A stretch of 64,000 nucleotides of DNA from Streptococcus cuniculi (GCF_004570575.1 NZ_SPPD01000001.1:186001-250000); one strand, 5' to 3'. Counted from the stretch's first letter, positions 54,255-63,552 are shown. Numbers and translations are program-made. Notes: generated from the sequence alone by a model not told the origin.

Positions 54255-54995
54255 ATGCGGGATAATCATTTACATACGTATTTTTCATATGATGCGGAGG
54301 CACGATTTGAGGATTATTTAGCGATTTATGAGGGAGAGATTGTGACGACAGAACATTTTGACCTGTCCAATCCCTATCTAGGTGGTCCTCGTGATGATGT
54401 GCCGGATTATCAGGCTTACAGTGAGCAGATTGAACGCCTGAATCAGCAGTATGGCAATCGGATTAAAAAGGGTATTGAGATTGGCTATTATGCCCCGCGA
54501 GAAGCAGATACCTTGGCTTATTTGGAGGGCAAGGATTTTGACTTAAAACTCTTATCTGTTCACCACAATGGCTATTTTGATTACTTGGAAGATGAGGTCT
54601 TCTCCCTCAATCGAAAAGAGCACATCGTGTCCTACTTGAAAGAGATAGAAAAGGCGATTGAAGCCATTCCAGCGGATGTGCTTGCTCATTTTGACTATGG
54701 TTTTAGGAAATTATCCCTTACTGTTGACGAATTGCGTGAGTTTGAGCCTAATCTACGCTCTCTCTTTCAAAAGATGATGGACCATCACTTGGCCTTTGAG
54801 CTAAATAGCAAGTCCATGTACTTGTATGACAATGAGGCGCTCTATCACTATGCCCTCTCTATCTTGAAAGAAATGGGCTGCAGGCACTATTCCATCGGTT
54901 CAGATGGCCACTTTCAAAAGCATTTTCGTCTGCATTTTGACCGAATGGAGCAAATCTTGGACGAGTACGGCATTCAAAAAGAGTGGTTGGTATAG
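54255..54995 (+). CDS. PHP-domain phosphatase (HisJ/histidinol-phosphatase-like)
   Basis: This 246-residue PHP-superfamily protein has metal ligands in DNHLHTYFSYDA (His5, His7), the Glu in EIGYY, SVHHN, and HFDYG and GSDGH near the C-terminus. Homologues are annotated as histidinol-phosphatase, but no histidine-synthesis gene is near, so another phosphoester is possible. AAGGGAG lies 6 nt before the ATG. The 230 bp upstream hold TGA-TATACT (54169-54177) and TGG-TATACA (54225-54233), either a possible promoter. Confidence 0.8.
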   Translation: MRDNHLHTYFSYDAEARFEDYLAIYEGEIVTTEHFDLSNPYLGGPRDDVPDYQAYSEQIERLNQQYGNRIKKGIEIGYYAPREADTLAYLEGKDFDLKLLSVHHNGYFDYLEDEVFSLNRKEHIVSYLKEIEKAIEAIPADVLAHFDYGFRKLSLTVDELREFEPNLRSLFQKMMDHHLAFELNSKSMYLYDNEALYHYALSILKEMGCRHYSIGSDGHFQKHFRLHFDRMEQILDEYGIQKEWLV

Positions 54996-55079
54996 TAGAG
55001 TCCCTTATCCCCAAGTCAGTTGGTTAGCTCATTCTCCAAACCAGGACAAACTGAAAAACTAGCTATTCAGTCCGATATA

Positions 55080-55095
55080 TGATACAATAAGCTGT
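55080..55095 (+). promoter_or_regulatory. murA promoter adjacent to an upstream in-frame ATG
   Basis: TGA-TACAAT (55080-55088) predicts a start point at 55094-55096, exactly at an ATG in frame with murA. Confidence 0.5.
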
Positions 55096-55137
55096 ATGCC
55101 TATTTTGGCGAATTTGAGAAAGAGATTTGATTGTATG

Positions 55138-56400
55138 AGAAAAATTGTGATCAATGGTGGTCGTCCGTTGAAAGGGAGCGTGACCGTCAGCGGAGCTAAA
55201 AATTCAGTTGTAGCTCTGATTCCAGCAATTATTTTAGCAGATGGCATTGTAAGTTTAGACGGGGTACCTGAGATTTCTGATGTTGACAGCTTGATTGACA
55301 TCATGGAGACCATGGGAGCTACGGTTACGCGTAGTGGGGATTCTTTGGAAATTGATCCCCGTGGTGTCAAAGACATGCCTATGCCTTTTGGGAAAATCAA
55401 TAGCTTACGTGCATCGTATTATTTTTACGGTTCTTTGCTAGGTCGTTTTGGTCAAGCCATTGTGGGCTTGCCAGGAGGCTGTGACCTTGGACCGCGTCCG
55501 ATTGATTTGCATTTGAAATCCTTTGAAGCCATGGGCGCAACCATGACCTATGAAGGGCAGAGTATGCATCTGTCGACCAATGGCAAACGCATCCACGGAG
55601 CGCATATTTTCATGGATACAGTCAGCGTTGGTGCAACCATCAATACCATGCTTGCTGCTGTTAAGGCAGAAGGCCGTACCGTGATTGAAAATGCCGCTCG
55701 TGAACCAGAAATCATTGATGTGGCAACGCTCTTGAACAATATGGGAGCCCATGTCCGCGGTGCAGGAACAGAAGTGATTACGATTGAGGGGGTTGATCGA
55801 TTACACGGAACTCGCCATCAGGTCATTCCAGACCGCATTGAAGCAGGGACCTACATCGCTCTTGCCGCCGCTGTTGGTGAAGGCATTCGAATCGATAATG
55901 TCCTCTATGAACATTTGGAAGGTTTCATCGCCAAATTAGAAGCCATGGGTGTTCGCATGACTGTGTCAGAAGACAGTATCTTTGTTGAAAAGCAGGACAA
56001 GTTGAAAGCTGTTAGCGTGAAAACTTCACCCTATCCAGGCTTTGCGACGGATTTGCAACAACCGATTACGCCACTATTGCTCATAGCCGAAGGAGCAGGT
56101 ACTATTACAGATACCATTTATGAAAAACGTGTCGGTCATGTACAAGAATTGGCCAATATGGGAGCAAATATTCGTGTCTTGGGTAGTCGCATCAGCTACC
56201 AAGGGCCAAACAAGCTCAATGGTACGCATGTCAAAGCGACTGACTTGCGTGCAGGGGCGGCGATAGTCATTGCAGGATTGATGGCCGAAGGTCAAACTGA
56301 AATTACAAACATTGAATTTATTCTCCGAGGATATTCAAATATCATTGAGAAACTAAAAGATTTAGGAGCAGATATTGAGCTCATTGATGGATCTAAGTAA
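55138..56400 (+). CDS. murA: UDP-N-acetylglucosamine 1-carboxyvinyltransferase
   Basis: This enzyme (420 residues from ATG 55138) transfers enolpyruvate from PEP to UDP-GlcNAc, the first committed peptidoglycan step. The N-terminus [23 protein letters not shown] matches the family. The catalytic Cys lies in [13 protein letters not shown], the fosfomycin target. Streptococci have two MurA paralogues; position before a GNAT and map suggests the MurZ-type copy. An in-frame ATG at 55096 would add 14 residues and fits a leaderless start; the internal start has only a weak site (GAGAAAGAGA). Confidence 0.93.
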   Translation, partial: RKIVINGGRPLKGSVTVSGAKNSVVALIPAIILADGIVSLDGVPEISDVDSLIDIMETMGATVTRSGDSLEIDPRGVKDMPMPFGKINSLRASYYFYGSLLGRFGQAIVGLPGGCDLGPRPIDLHLKSFEAMGATMTYEGQSMHLSTNGKRIHGAHIFMDTVSVGATINTMLAAVKAEGRTVIENAAREPEIIDVATLLNNMGAHVRGAGTEVITIEGVDRLHGTRHQVIPDRIEAGTYIALAAAVGEGIRIDNVLYEHLEGFIAKLEAMGVRMTVSEDSIFVEKQDKLKAVSVKTSPYPGFATDLQQPITPLLLIAEGAGTITDTIYEKRVGHVQELANMGANIRVLGSRISYQGPNKLNGTHVKATDLRAGAAIVIAGLMAEGQTEITNIEFILRGYSNIIEKLKDLGADIELIDGSK

Positions 56401-56480
56401 CCTCTTAACAGGTAAGTGAGTAAGGACAATCGAAGACACGGTGGACGATTAGCCTGCTCACTTTTTAGTAAGGATAGAAA

Positions 56481-57017
56481 ATGACAATTTGGGAACCCTT
56501 AGCGCAGTATGCTAGTTTTGAAACAGATCGCCTCTTGCTCCGCCCCTTTTACTATGAGGATTGTCAGGACTTGCACATGATTCTCTCGAGTCCTAACAAT
56601 ACAACCTATATCATGCCTAGCAGAATGACCATTGAGGAGACGACCGACTTGCTGGTGCATACCTTTATGCGCTCTCCCTTAGGGATTTGGGCCATGGAGG
56701 ACAAGGAAACGGGTCAGATGATTGGCTGCATTCGTTTTGAAAGTATCGACGAACGAGAAAGAGAGGCAGAAATCGGCTATTTTCTGCACCAAGATTTCTG
56801 GGGCCAAGGTCGCATGACAGAAGCCCTGAAAACCCTTGTATATATAGGATTTGACTATGTCGGTTTTAAAAAACTCCGCATCGTGACCCACTTAGAAAAT
56901 CGGGGCAGTCAGCGTGTGGCAGAAAAAGCAGGTTTTCAAAAGATCCGCCAGTACAAGGGGAGTGACCGCCACAGTCGGAAAATGCGTGAGTATGTAGATT
57001 TTCAGTTATTTGCATGA
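56481..57017 (+). CDS. GNAT acetyltransferase (RimJ/RimL type)
   Basis: This 178-residue GNAT protein has the RimJ/L pattern FETDRLLLRPFYYEDCQDL, IGYFLHQDFWGQGRMTEALK (acetyl-CoA loop), and a C-terminal ENRGSQRVAEKAGFQKI. Such enzymes acetylate protein N-termini or small molecules; the substrate is not evident. It lies between murA and map, a conserved streptococcal neighbourhood, and has AAGGATAG as ribosome site. Confidence 0.88.
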   Translation: MTIWEPLAQYASFETDRLLLRPFYYEDCQDLHMILSSPNNTTYIMPSRMTIEETTDLLVHTFMRSPLGIWAMEDKETGQMIGCIRFESIDEREREAEIGYFLHQDFWGQGRMTEALKTLVYIGFDYVGFKKLRIVTHLENRGSQRVAEKAGFQKIRQYKGSDRHSRKMREYVDFQLFA

Positions 57018-57052
57018 TAGCATAAGTATAAACAAATTAGAAGAGGGATGAA

Positions 57053-57913
57053 ATGATTACAATTAAATCACAAAGAGAAATTGATGCCATGAATCGGGCA
57101 GGAGATATTCTTGCCAGCATTCATATTGGACTTCGTGACCTGATTAAGCCGGGGCTTGACCTGTGGGAAGTGGAAGAGTATGTTCGCAGACGCTGTAAGG
57201 AAGAAAATGTTCTTCCCTTGCAGATTGGTGTTGATGGTCATTTAATGGACTATCCCTATGCTACCTGTTGCGGCTTAAATGATGAGGTGGCACATGCCTT
57301 TCCACGTCATTACATCTTAAAAGAGGGGGACTTGCTCAAGGTCGATATGGTCTTGAGTGAGCCACTTGATAAAGCTGTTTTAGATGTTTCAAAGCTAGAT
57401 TTTAACAATGTAGCACTGATGAAAAAATATACCGAGCCATACACAGGTGGGGTAGCTGATTCTTGTTGGGCCTATGCCGTTGGTCAGGTGAGCCAAGAAG
57501 TCAAAGACCTTATGGATGTGACCAAGGAATGCCTCTACCGAGGAATTGAAAAAGCGCTTGTCGGCAACCGTATCGGAGATATTGGCGCAGCTATCCAAGA
57601 ATACGCTGAAAGCAAGGGCTACGGTGTGGTACGTGATTTGGTCGGTCACGGTGTTGGACCAACCATGCACGAGGAGCCAATGGTGCCTCACTATGGTCGT
57701 ACAGGTCGAGGACTTCGCTTGCGTGAGGGAATGGTCTTGACCATTGAGCCAATGATTAACACAGGTACATGGGAAATCGATACCGATGAAAAGACAGGTT
57801 GGGCGCATAAAACCTTAGACGGCGGCCTGTCTTGCCAATACGAACACCAGTTTGTCATCACCAAAGATGGTCCAGTAATCTTGACCAGTCAAGGAGAAGA
57901 GAGGACTTATTAG
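57053..57913 (+). CDS. map: Methionine aminopeptidase
   Basis: This 286-residue metalloprotease removes the initiator Met. The fold signature includes VDGHLMDYPYATCCGLNDEVAHAFP, KVDMV, VGHGVGPTMHEEP and EPMINTG, holding the two-metal ligands Asp, Asp, His, Glu, Glu. It is longer than the 250-residue enterobacterial enzyme by an insert around residues 120-150 (TEPYTGGVADSCWAYAVG region), typical of streptococci. AAGAGGGATG precedes the start. Confidence 0.95.
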   Translation: MITIKSQREIDAMNRAGDILASIHIGLRDLIKPGLDLWEVEEYVRRRCKEENVLPLQIGVDGHLMDYPYATCCGLNDEVAHAFPRHYILKEGDLLKVDMVLSEPLDKAVLDVSKLDFNNVALMKKYTEPYTGGVADSCWAYAVGQVSQEVKDLMDVTKECLYRGIEKALVGNRIGDIGAAIQEYAESKGYGVVRDLVGHGVGPTMHEEPMVPHYGRTGRGLRLREGMVLTIEPMINTGTWEIDTDEKTGWAHKTLDGGLSCQYEHQFVITKDGPVILTSQGEERTY

Positions 57914-57935
57914 TCTGATTGAAAAAGGAGGAACA

Positions 57936-58871
57936 ATGAACAGAAAGAAGCTCTGGAGCAACTGCAGGTCATTTGTTATCTCTTTTTTAGACTTTTACCG
58001 ATCGGCTGAGCTTGATTTGACAGGGGTGGCAGTGGCTTACTACCTGATTATCTCAGTTTTTCCGATTTTATTGACCCTAGCCAATCTCTTGCCCTATTTA
58101 CAGATTGATGTCAATCAAATTTTAGAGGTCTTGTCGGAGGTTTTTCCTGAAAAACTCTATCCGACAGCAGCGGATATGGTCGTTAGTATCTTGACACGTC
58201 CGTCATCGTCTTGGTTAGGAATTGCCATTGTGACGACACTCTGGACGCTTTCAAAAAGCATGGCAGCTCTTCAAAAGGCTGTCAATAAGGCGTATGGTGT
58301 TGATCAGCATCGCGATTTCATCATCAGTCGAGCAGTCGGCATGTTTCTAGGCATTGGCCTACAAGGAATTATCATTTTTAGCGTGATGATGTTGGCATTC
58401 GGTAAGACCTTGCTCCAATTACTGTCTACCAAGTTTCATTTTGATCCCCTATTTGATAATCTGATTGATCAGACCCAACTGGTTGCCTATATTGCTCTCT
58501 TTCTGGCTCTGGTCATGCTCTATTTTTTTCTTCCGAATGTCCGCATCAAAAAAATCCGCTATGTTTTTCCGGGGTCCTTCTTTGTCCTAGCGGTAATGGC
58601 GACGGTGGGTCAACTGTTTGGCATCTATATTGATTCCTATGCCAATCGCTTTCTAGACTTTCGCCTTGTGACCTCGGTGGTTATTTTGGTTCTCATGCTC
58701 TGGTTTATCTTTGTGGCTAATATCCTAATTATCGGAGCAGTCTTGAATGCCACCGTACAGAGTTTACAAGTAGAAGAATTTGACACCAGACCAGGTGATA
58801 TTGCATCGATTATACAGCGCATCAAAGCACGCTTTTTAAAAAGAATGACAAAGAAAACTCCTAAAACTTAG
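57936..58871 (+). CDS. YihY/BrkB-family membrane protein
   Basis: This 311-residue membrane protein has six hydrophobic segments and family motifs VAVAYYLIISVFPILL, LWTLSKSMAALQKAVNKAY, and a C-terminal VILVLMLWFIFVANILIIGA. The family was once called ribonuclease BN in error; its function is unknown. AAAAGGAGG is an excellent ribosome site. Its stop codon lies inside a hairpin shared with the convergent gtrA-like gene. Confidence 0.88.
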   Translation: MNRKKLWSNCRSFVISFLDFYRSAELDLTGVAVAYYLIISVFPILLTLANLLPYLQIDVNQILEVLSEVFPEKLYPTAADMVVSILTRPSSSWLGIAIVTTLWTLSKSMAALQKAVNKAYGVDQHRDFIISRAVGMFLGIGLQGIIIFSVMMLAFGKTLLQLLSTKFHFDPLFDNLIDQTQLVAYIALFLALVMLYFFLPNVRIKKIRYVFPGSFFVLAVMATVGQLFGIYIDSYANRFLDFRLVTSVVILVLMLWFIFVANILIIGAVLNATVQSLQVEEFDTRPGDIASIIQRIKARFLKRMTKKTPKT

Positions 58872-58882
58872 GAGTTTTCTTT
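58850..58882. terminator. Bidirectional terminator made of two converging gene ends
   Basis: AAAGAAAACTCCTAA (58850-58864) and its exact complement (58868-58882) form a 15-bp stem with loop AAC. Both stop codons lie in the right arm, and the A/T-rich stem bases give U-rich ends in both directions. Confidence 0.9.
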
Positions 58883-59314
58883 CTTGTTTTGAAAGATGAA
58901 CAATTTACTGAGGACATAATTCAGCACGATAACAAGGATTTGCGAGATGAGAGTTGCGATAGCGTTGATGCTTGCAGGGTCTTGGTTAACGAACTGCCCA
59001 ATCAGTTGCGGAAAGGTATCGACAAGAACGTAAGCCAGTAGCATATCGAGCAACAAAGTTGCCATCCTTGCGGAGATAAATTTTAGCAGGCGGGCTGGCC
59101 AGCCCGCCCAATCTTGCTTAAAGACGACTTGATCATTGGTAATAAAGGCAAATAGAATAGCGATGCAGTTGGCAATAAATACAACGGTTAGAATATGCGA
59201 AATGACCAAGAAAAGACTGGTCCTCGTGAAAACATAGACCAAGGTCGTTGCCACTCCAAAAAATAAATAAGAGAGAACCTCATTATCAAAAAATGCTTTT
59301 ATATACTTTTTCAT
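58868..59314 (-). CDS. GtrA-like membrane protein
   Basis: This 148-residue product has four transmembrane helices and the GtrA fold (FLFFGVATTLVYVFTRTSL-like start, VLNYVLSKLFIF near the end). GtrA proteins are thought to move undecaprenyl-linked sugars across the membrane for surface-glycan decoration; no partner glycosyltransferase is nearby. It is the only minus-strand gene accepted in the window. Promoter-like TGG-TAGACT lies 6 nt before its ATG, suggesting a leaderless transcript. Confidence 0.85.
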   Translation of the reverse strand: MKKYIKAFFDNEVLSYLFFGVATTLVYVFTRTSLFLVISHILTVVFIANCIAILFAFITNDQVVFKQDWAGWPARLLKFISARMATLLLDMLLAYVLVDTFPQLIGQFVNQDPASINAIATLISQILVIVLNYVLSKLFIFQNKKENS

Positions 59315-59339
59315 ACCCCTAGTCTACCATATTCCTCTA

Positions 59340-60204
59340 GATTATGCTATACTAGAAACGTTGTGAAGATGAGAGGTTCAATGGTAGGTGTAAAACGACT
59401 ACCTAGAGCAGATTGTTCAAGGGAGGACATGAGTGAAAATGCTAGTGTCTTGCGTAATGGAACATGCCCTAAACTCTGTGTAAAAAAGATAGGCAGCTGT
59501 TCTAACTTTAGTTAGTTACAGCTGAGAATCATAAACATTCTTAGCTCTAAAGGTATCGTATGCCTTTAGAGATTAGGCTGAAAACCTCCACTGGAGCTTT
59601 TCACTCGTCATGTTTCCTAATTTTGCCGTAGCTGTTGCAGGCTATGCTTGCTTACAGATACGGATACCCTTGTGGTACAGTCGCTTTTTTCACGCTCTCG
59701 TATCTTGCGAATTGAACTCGAGCTACAACTCACTGATAATAAAACTAATCCAGTGGATTAGTTTTACCCGAGCCCAAAAATCGGAAAGCGAGGCTAATCC
59801 AGTGGATTCGTTTAACCTGAACCTTAAAACAGAGAGGCGAGGTAGATTTGAAAAAACAATCGTAAGTTGGTTAAGTTATCGTTTCATGTTGGCAGTAGTT
59901 AGCTGGTTACTCACTGCGTTGCACTTGTGACTAACCTAGCTACCCTCGCCGGGGTCTCACTACGAAGTTGCTCGCAACTTCTGTTCGGCCGCCTATTTTG
60001 TCTAGGAGTTGTTTGACGCTCTCGTATCTTACTAATTGAACTCGAGCTAAGCACTGTGTGAAAAAGATAATCTTTCCTAGTGCCTAAGCACTTCGTCAAG
60101 ATTTCTATTTTCACTGTGTGCTTCAACAGTCTGGAATAGACTGTTGAAGGTTGGAAATAAAATGAGCTTTGCTCATGTCAAACGCTCTCGTATCTTACAC
60201 AACC
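59340..60204. repeat. Mosaic intergenic repeat block upstream of queT
   Basis: No gene is credible in 865 bp. It contains an extended -10 (TGC-TATACT, 59345-59353) and a GATAGGCAGCTG hairpin unit with inner stem CTAAC/GTTAG (59488-59530). A segment 59570-59665 is nearly the same as 3770-3860. There are CCAGTGGATTAGTTTTACCCGAGCC modules, repeated CTCTCGTATCTT (three times), GAAGTTGC-TC-GCAACTTC, and the hairpin CTTCAACAGTC/GACTGTTGAAG (60121-60149). Parts around 59880-59940 resemble the metK linker near 52460-52510. Confidence 0.75.
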
Positions 60205-60263
60205 CTTGGCGCTTCCTTCCTTTAGCCAAGCATATTACACGCGGTTTAGCCGCCAAAGGAGAA
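60205..60263 (+). promoter_or_regulatory. preQ1-II riboswitch
   Basis: The sequence fits the preQ1 class II (COG4708) consensus. P1 is CTTGGC/GCCAAG (60205-60210, 60225-60230), then GCATATTACAC, an embedded P4 hairpin GCGG-TTTAG-CCGC (60241-60253) and CAAAGGAGAA. The 3' pseudoknot helix includes the ribosome site AGGAG of queT, so preQ1 binding should reduce translation. Confidence 0.95.
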
Positions 60264-60267
60264 TGAT

Positions 60268-60783
60268 ATGAATCAAACAAAATGGACGGTTCGCGACATG
60301 GCACAAATTGCTTTGGTTGCGGCTCTTTATGTGGTGCTTACAGTGACACCACCACTCAATGCGATTTCCTACGGAGCGTATCAGTTCCGTTTGTCAGAAA
60401 TGCTGAATTTTCTAGCCTTTTATAATCGAAAGTACCTCGTAGCTGTGACGATTGGTTGCATGATTTCGAATTTCATTGGATTCGGAGTAATTGATATATT
60501 TGTCGGTGGGGGCTCTACACTCGTATTTGTGGCGTTGGGTGTCTATTTCTTCAAACAATACCAGAATGAGTATATCTTGAATGGTGTGTTGAACAAGGCC
60601 TTCTTCTATTTTTCGATTTTCTTTTCAATGACCATGGTGACCATTGCCATTGAGTTATATGTGTTGTACCAAAGTCCTTTCCTAGCGACTTGGTTTACGA
60701 CTGCTGTGGGAGAATGTGCATCTCTCGTCATCGGTTCTTTGGTCATTGACCGCTTAGCCCAGAGGATTGATTTTACAAAATAA
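60268..60783 (+). CDS. queT: Queuosine-precursor transporter QueT
   Basis: This 171-residue membrane protein has five to six helices. It belongs to the QueT family, substrate-binding (S) components of ECF importers for queuosine precursors such as preQ1 or queuine. The start follows the riboswitch ribosome site by 6 nt. The riboswitch itself is strong evidence of function. The shared ECF energising module is not in this window. Confidence 0.94.
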   Translation: MNQTKWTVRDMAQIALVAALYVVLTVTPPLNAISYGAYQFRLSEMLNFLAFYNRKYLVAVTIGCMISNFIGFGVIDIFVGGGSTLVFVALGVYFFKQYQNEYILNGVLNKAFFYFSIFFSMTMVTIAIELYVLYQSPFLATWFTTAVGECASLVIGSLVIDRLAQRIDFTK

Positions 60784-60813
60784 AGGAAAAAGCGAGTATA
60801 GGAAGGATCGTGA

Positions 60814-60839
60814 GGTTGAGTAGCTACTCAGCCTTTTTT
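60814..60839 (+). terminator. queT terminator
   Basis: GGTTGAGTAG pairs with CTACTCAGCC, followed by TTTTTT. Confidence 0.85.
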
Positions 60840-60949
60840 CGTTTTTCAAATCGGTCTAAGTTGTTGTAGTTTTGCTCGGACACATTTTCAGAGGTACAGG
60901 CTGGCATTCCGAATCCCACCTGTTCTCCCTTTGTTCTTTCCCATATCCA

Positions 60950-60965
60950 TGGTATAATAGGGATT
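60950..60965 (+). promoter_or_regulatory. tex promoter predicting a leaderless transcript
   Basis: TGG-TATAAT ends at 60958, 7 nt before the ATG, so transcription should begin at the start codon. Confidence 0.55.
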
Positions 60966-63095
60966 ATGGAAGAAAAATATTTGAAAATAGCCCAAGATTT
61001 GGGTGTTCGTGTAAAGCAGATTGAAACGATCCTGACCCTGACAGCAGAGGGAAATACCATTCCTTTTATTGCCCGCTACCGCAAGGAGATGACAGGGAAT
61101 TTGGACGAAGTTGTCATCAAGTCCATTATCGATTTGGACAAGTCTTTAACAGCTCTTGCAGACCGCAAGGAGACGGTCTTAGCGAAGATTGAGGAGCAGG
61201 GAAAATTAACGGACTCGTTGCGCAAGGCTATTTCAGAAGCAGAGAAACTAGCTGATGTGGAAGAGCTCTACCTGCCTTACAAGGAAAAGCGTAGAACCAA
61301 GGCGACTATTGCACGTGAAGCAGGGCTTTTTCCCTTGGCACGTCTTATTTTGCAAAATGTCACAGACTTGGAGACGCAGGCTGCTTCCTTCATCTGTGAA
61401 GGTTTTGAAACGGCAGAAGCCTGTCTAGCTGGTGCAGTCGATATTTTGGTGGAGGCCATTTCAGAAGATGTGAAATTACGGGCTTGGACCTATCATGAGG
61501 TCTTGCAATATTCCACCCTCCAGTCCCAATTAAAAGACCAAGAAGCTGATGAAAAGCAAGTCTTTCAGATTTACTATGATTTTTCTGAAAAAGTGGCAAA
61601 TATGCAAGGGTATCGGACACTTGCCCTCAACCGTGGGGAAAAACTAGGTGCCTTAAAAGTCTCATTTGAGCACAATATTGAGAAAATTCTCCGCTTTTTT
61701 GAAGTGCGTTTTCCACAAAAAAATGCCCATATCACCGAAGCCATTAGCCAAGCCGTCAAGAAGAAAATCTTGCCAGCCATGGAACGTCGGATTCGAACTG
61801 AATTGACAGAGGCAGCTGAAGAAGGAGCGATTGCCCTCTTCTCAGATAATCTCCGCAATCTTCTGTTGGTTCCACCGTTGAAAGGAAAAATGGTCTTGGG
61901 ATTTGACCCAGCCTTTCGGACAGGTGCCAAGCTGGCAGTAGTAGATCAGACTGGAAAGCTTTTATTGACCCATGTCATTCATCCTGTCAAACCAGCTTCT
62001 CAAGCTCAGATTGCCCAAGCCAAAGAAGAGCTTGCAGACTTGATTGGGCAATACGGCATCGAAATTATCGCCATCGGAAATGGAACAGCTAGTCGCGAGT
62101 CGGAGAGTTTTGTGGCAGAAGTGCTCCAAGATTTTCCAGATGTTCGCTATGTGATTGTCAATGAAAGCGGGGCGTCGGTCTATTCGGCTTCTGAATTAGC
62201 GCGACATGAATTTCCAGAGTTGACCGTTGAAAAACGCTCAGCTATCTCCATTGCTCGTCGCATACAAGATCCGCTTGCGGAGTTGGTCAAGATTGATCCG
62301 AAATCAATCGGTGTCGGTCAATACCAGCACGATGTCAACCAGAAGAAATTATCAGAAAGCCTTGATTTTGTAGTGGATACGGTGGTCAATCAGGTCGGTG
62401 TCAATATCAATACAGCCAGTCCAGCACTGTTGGCGCACGTGGCTGGTCTCAACAAGACCATTTCTGAAAATATCGTCAAATATCGGGAAGAACACGGAGC
62501 TTTAACCTCGCGAGCTGAGTTGAAAAAAGTTCCTCGTTTGGGAGATAAGGCTTTTGAGCAGGCGGCTGGTTTCTTGCGAATTCCTGAAGCGAGCAATTTT
62601 CTGGATAATACAGGGGTTCACCCAGAGTCGTACCCAGCTGTTCAAAAACTCTTTGACTTACTCGATATTCAGCAGCTGGATGAAGCTACTCAGGAAAAAT
62701 TAAAGACAGTGAAAGTGACGGAAATGGCTGCAGAGCTTGGCCTTGGGAACGAAACCTTGAAAGATATTCTTGCTGATTTGCTCAAGCCAGGTCGGGATTT
62801 GCGGGATGATTTTGCAGCACCTGTTCTTCGTCAAGATGTCCTTGATTTCAAAGATTTGGAAATCGGTCAGAAATTAGAAGGCGTGGTTCGCAATGTCGTC
62901 GACTTCGGTGCCTTTGTCGATATTGGTATCCACGAGGACGGCTTGATTCACATTTCAAATATGAGCAAAAACTTTATCAAACACCCAAGTCAAGTGGTTT
63001 CTGTTGGAGATTTGGTAACAGTCTGGGTCTACAAATTGGACACGATTCGTGAAAAAGTCAATCTTAGCTTGGTGCCGCCTCATGAATCTCACTGA
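60966..63095 (+). CDS. tex: Tex-family RNA-binding transcriptional accessory protein
   Basis: This 709-residue protein has the Tex order: an N-terminal helical domain ([22 protein letters not shown]), a YqgF/RNase H-like domain starting near residue 310 ([18 protein letters not shown]), and a helix-hairpin-helix segment ([18 protein letters not shown]). A C-terminal S1 domain ([28 protein letters not shown]) follows. In pneumococcus Tex affects transcription and fitness; the precise activity is unresolved. sprT-like overlaps its last 14 bp. Confidence 0.95.
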   Translation: MEEKYLKIAQDLGVRVKQIETILTLTAEGNTIPFIARYRKEMTGNLDEVVIKSIIDLDKSLTALADRKETVLAKIEEQGKLTDSLRKAISEAEKLADVEELYLPYKEKRRTKATIAREAGLFPLARLILQNVTDLETQAASFICEGFETAEACLAGAVDILVEAISEDVKLRAWTYHEVLQYSTLQSQLKDQEADEKQVFQIYYDFSEKVANMQGYRTLALNRGEKLGALKVSFEHNIEKILRFFEVRFPQKNAHITEAISQAVKKKILPAMERRIRTELTEAAEEGAIALFSDNLRNLLLVPPLKGKMVLGFDPAFRTGAKLAVVDQTGKLLLTHVIHPVKPASQAQIAQAKEELADLIGQYGIEIIAIGNGTASRESESFVAEVLQDFPDVRYVIVNESGASVYSASELARHEFPELTVEKRSAISIARRIQDPLAELVKIDPKSIGVGQYQHDVNQKKLSESLDFVVDTVVNQVGVNINTASPALLAHVAGLNKTISENIVKYREEHGALTSRAELKKVPRLGDKAFEQAAGFLRIPEASNFLDNTGVHPESYPAVQKLFDLLDIQQLDEATQEKLKTVKVTEMAAELGLGNETLKDILADLLKPGRDLRDDFAAPVLRQDVLDFKDLEIGQKLEGVVRNVVDFGAFVDIGIHEDGLIHISNMSKNFIKHPSQVVSVGDLVTVWVYKLDTIREKVNLSLVPPHESH

Positions 63096-63534
63096 GTATG
63101 TGCGCAAGGTTTCCCGTGAGGATTTTGGAAAAGAATTTCGCCACGAAGCCCATTGGAATCATCGGTTAAAAACGACAGGCGGCCGTTTCTTTCCCAAGGA
63201 CGGACACTTGGACTTCAATCCTCGCTACTATGAAGCAGATCAAGACTTGTTTCGTAAGATTGTCCGCCATGAGCTCTGCCATTATCATCTGTACTTTGAG
63301 AAAAAAGGCTATCGCCACAAGGATAGGGATTTCAAGGAATTATTACATGCAGTCGACGGAGTGCGTTATGCGCCACCGCTTGCTTTGCCTAATGCTGTTT
63401 CGTATCTCTATCGCTGCCAGCAGTGTGGTCAAGTCTATCCACGAAAACGGCGTGTGAACACAGCAAAATATCGTTGTGGTAAGTGCCATGGATTACTGAT
63501 AGAAGGTAGTAAAAGAAATCAGTCCTTGGGCTGA
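63082..63534 (+). CDS. SprT-like zinc metalloprotease-fold protein
   Basis: This 150-residue protein has the SprT motif HELCH (His63, Glu64, His67) and a C-terminal zinc ribbon with CQQCG and CGKC. Eukaryotic relatives (Spartan) degrade DNA-protein crosslinks; the bacterial role is unknown. The ATG at 63082 lies within the tex end; the frame is open 11 codons further back. The last codons form the left arm of a terminator. Confidence 0.9.
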   Translation: MNLTEYVRKVSREDFGKEFRHEAHWNHRLKTTGGRFFPKDGHLDFNPRYYEADQDLFRKIVRHELCHYHLYFEKKGYRHKDRDFKELLHAVDGVRYAPPLALPNAVSYLYRCQQCGQVYPRKRRVNTAKYRCGKCHGLLIEGSKRNQSLG

Positions 63535-63542
63535 TTTCTTTT
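63511..63542. terminator. Terminator overlapping the end of the sprT-like gene
   Basis: AAAAGAAATCAG (63511-63522) and CTGATTTCTTTT (63531-63542) form a 12-bp stem. The TGA stop is at 63532-63534. Confidence 0.85.
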
Positions 63543-63552
63543 GGCTTGTCTA

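Noticed and set aside
54185-54265. 26-codon leaderless upstream ORF overlapping the PHP gene start
   Set aside because: It fits TGA-TATACT at 54169, but a second -10 at 54228 gives a normal leader with a good ribosome site; not enough to call.
59610-59930. 106-codon plus-strand frame in the queT upstream region
   Set aside because: Composed of repeat modules also found at 3770-3860 and elsewhere; no ribosome site and no protein-like pattern.
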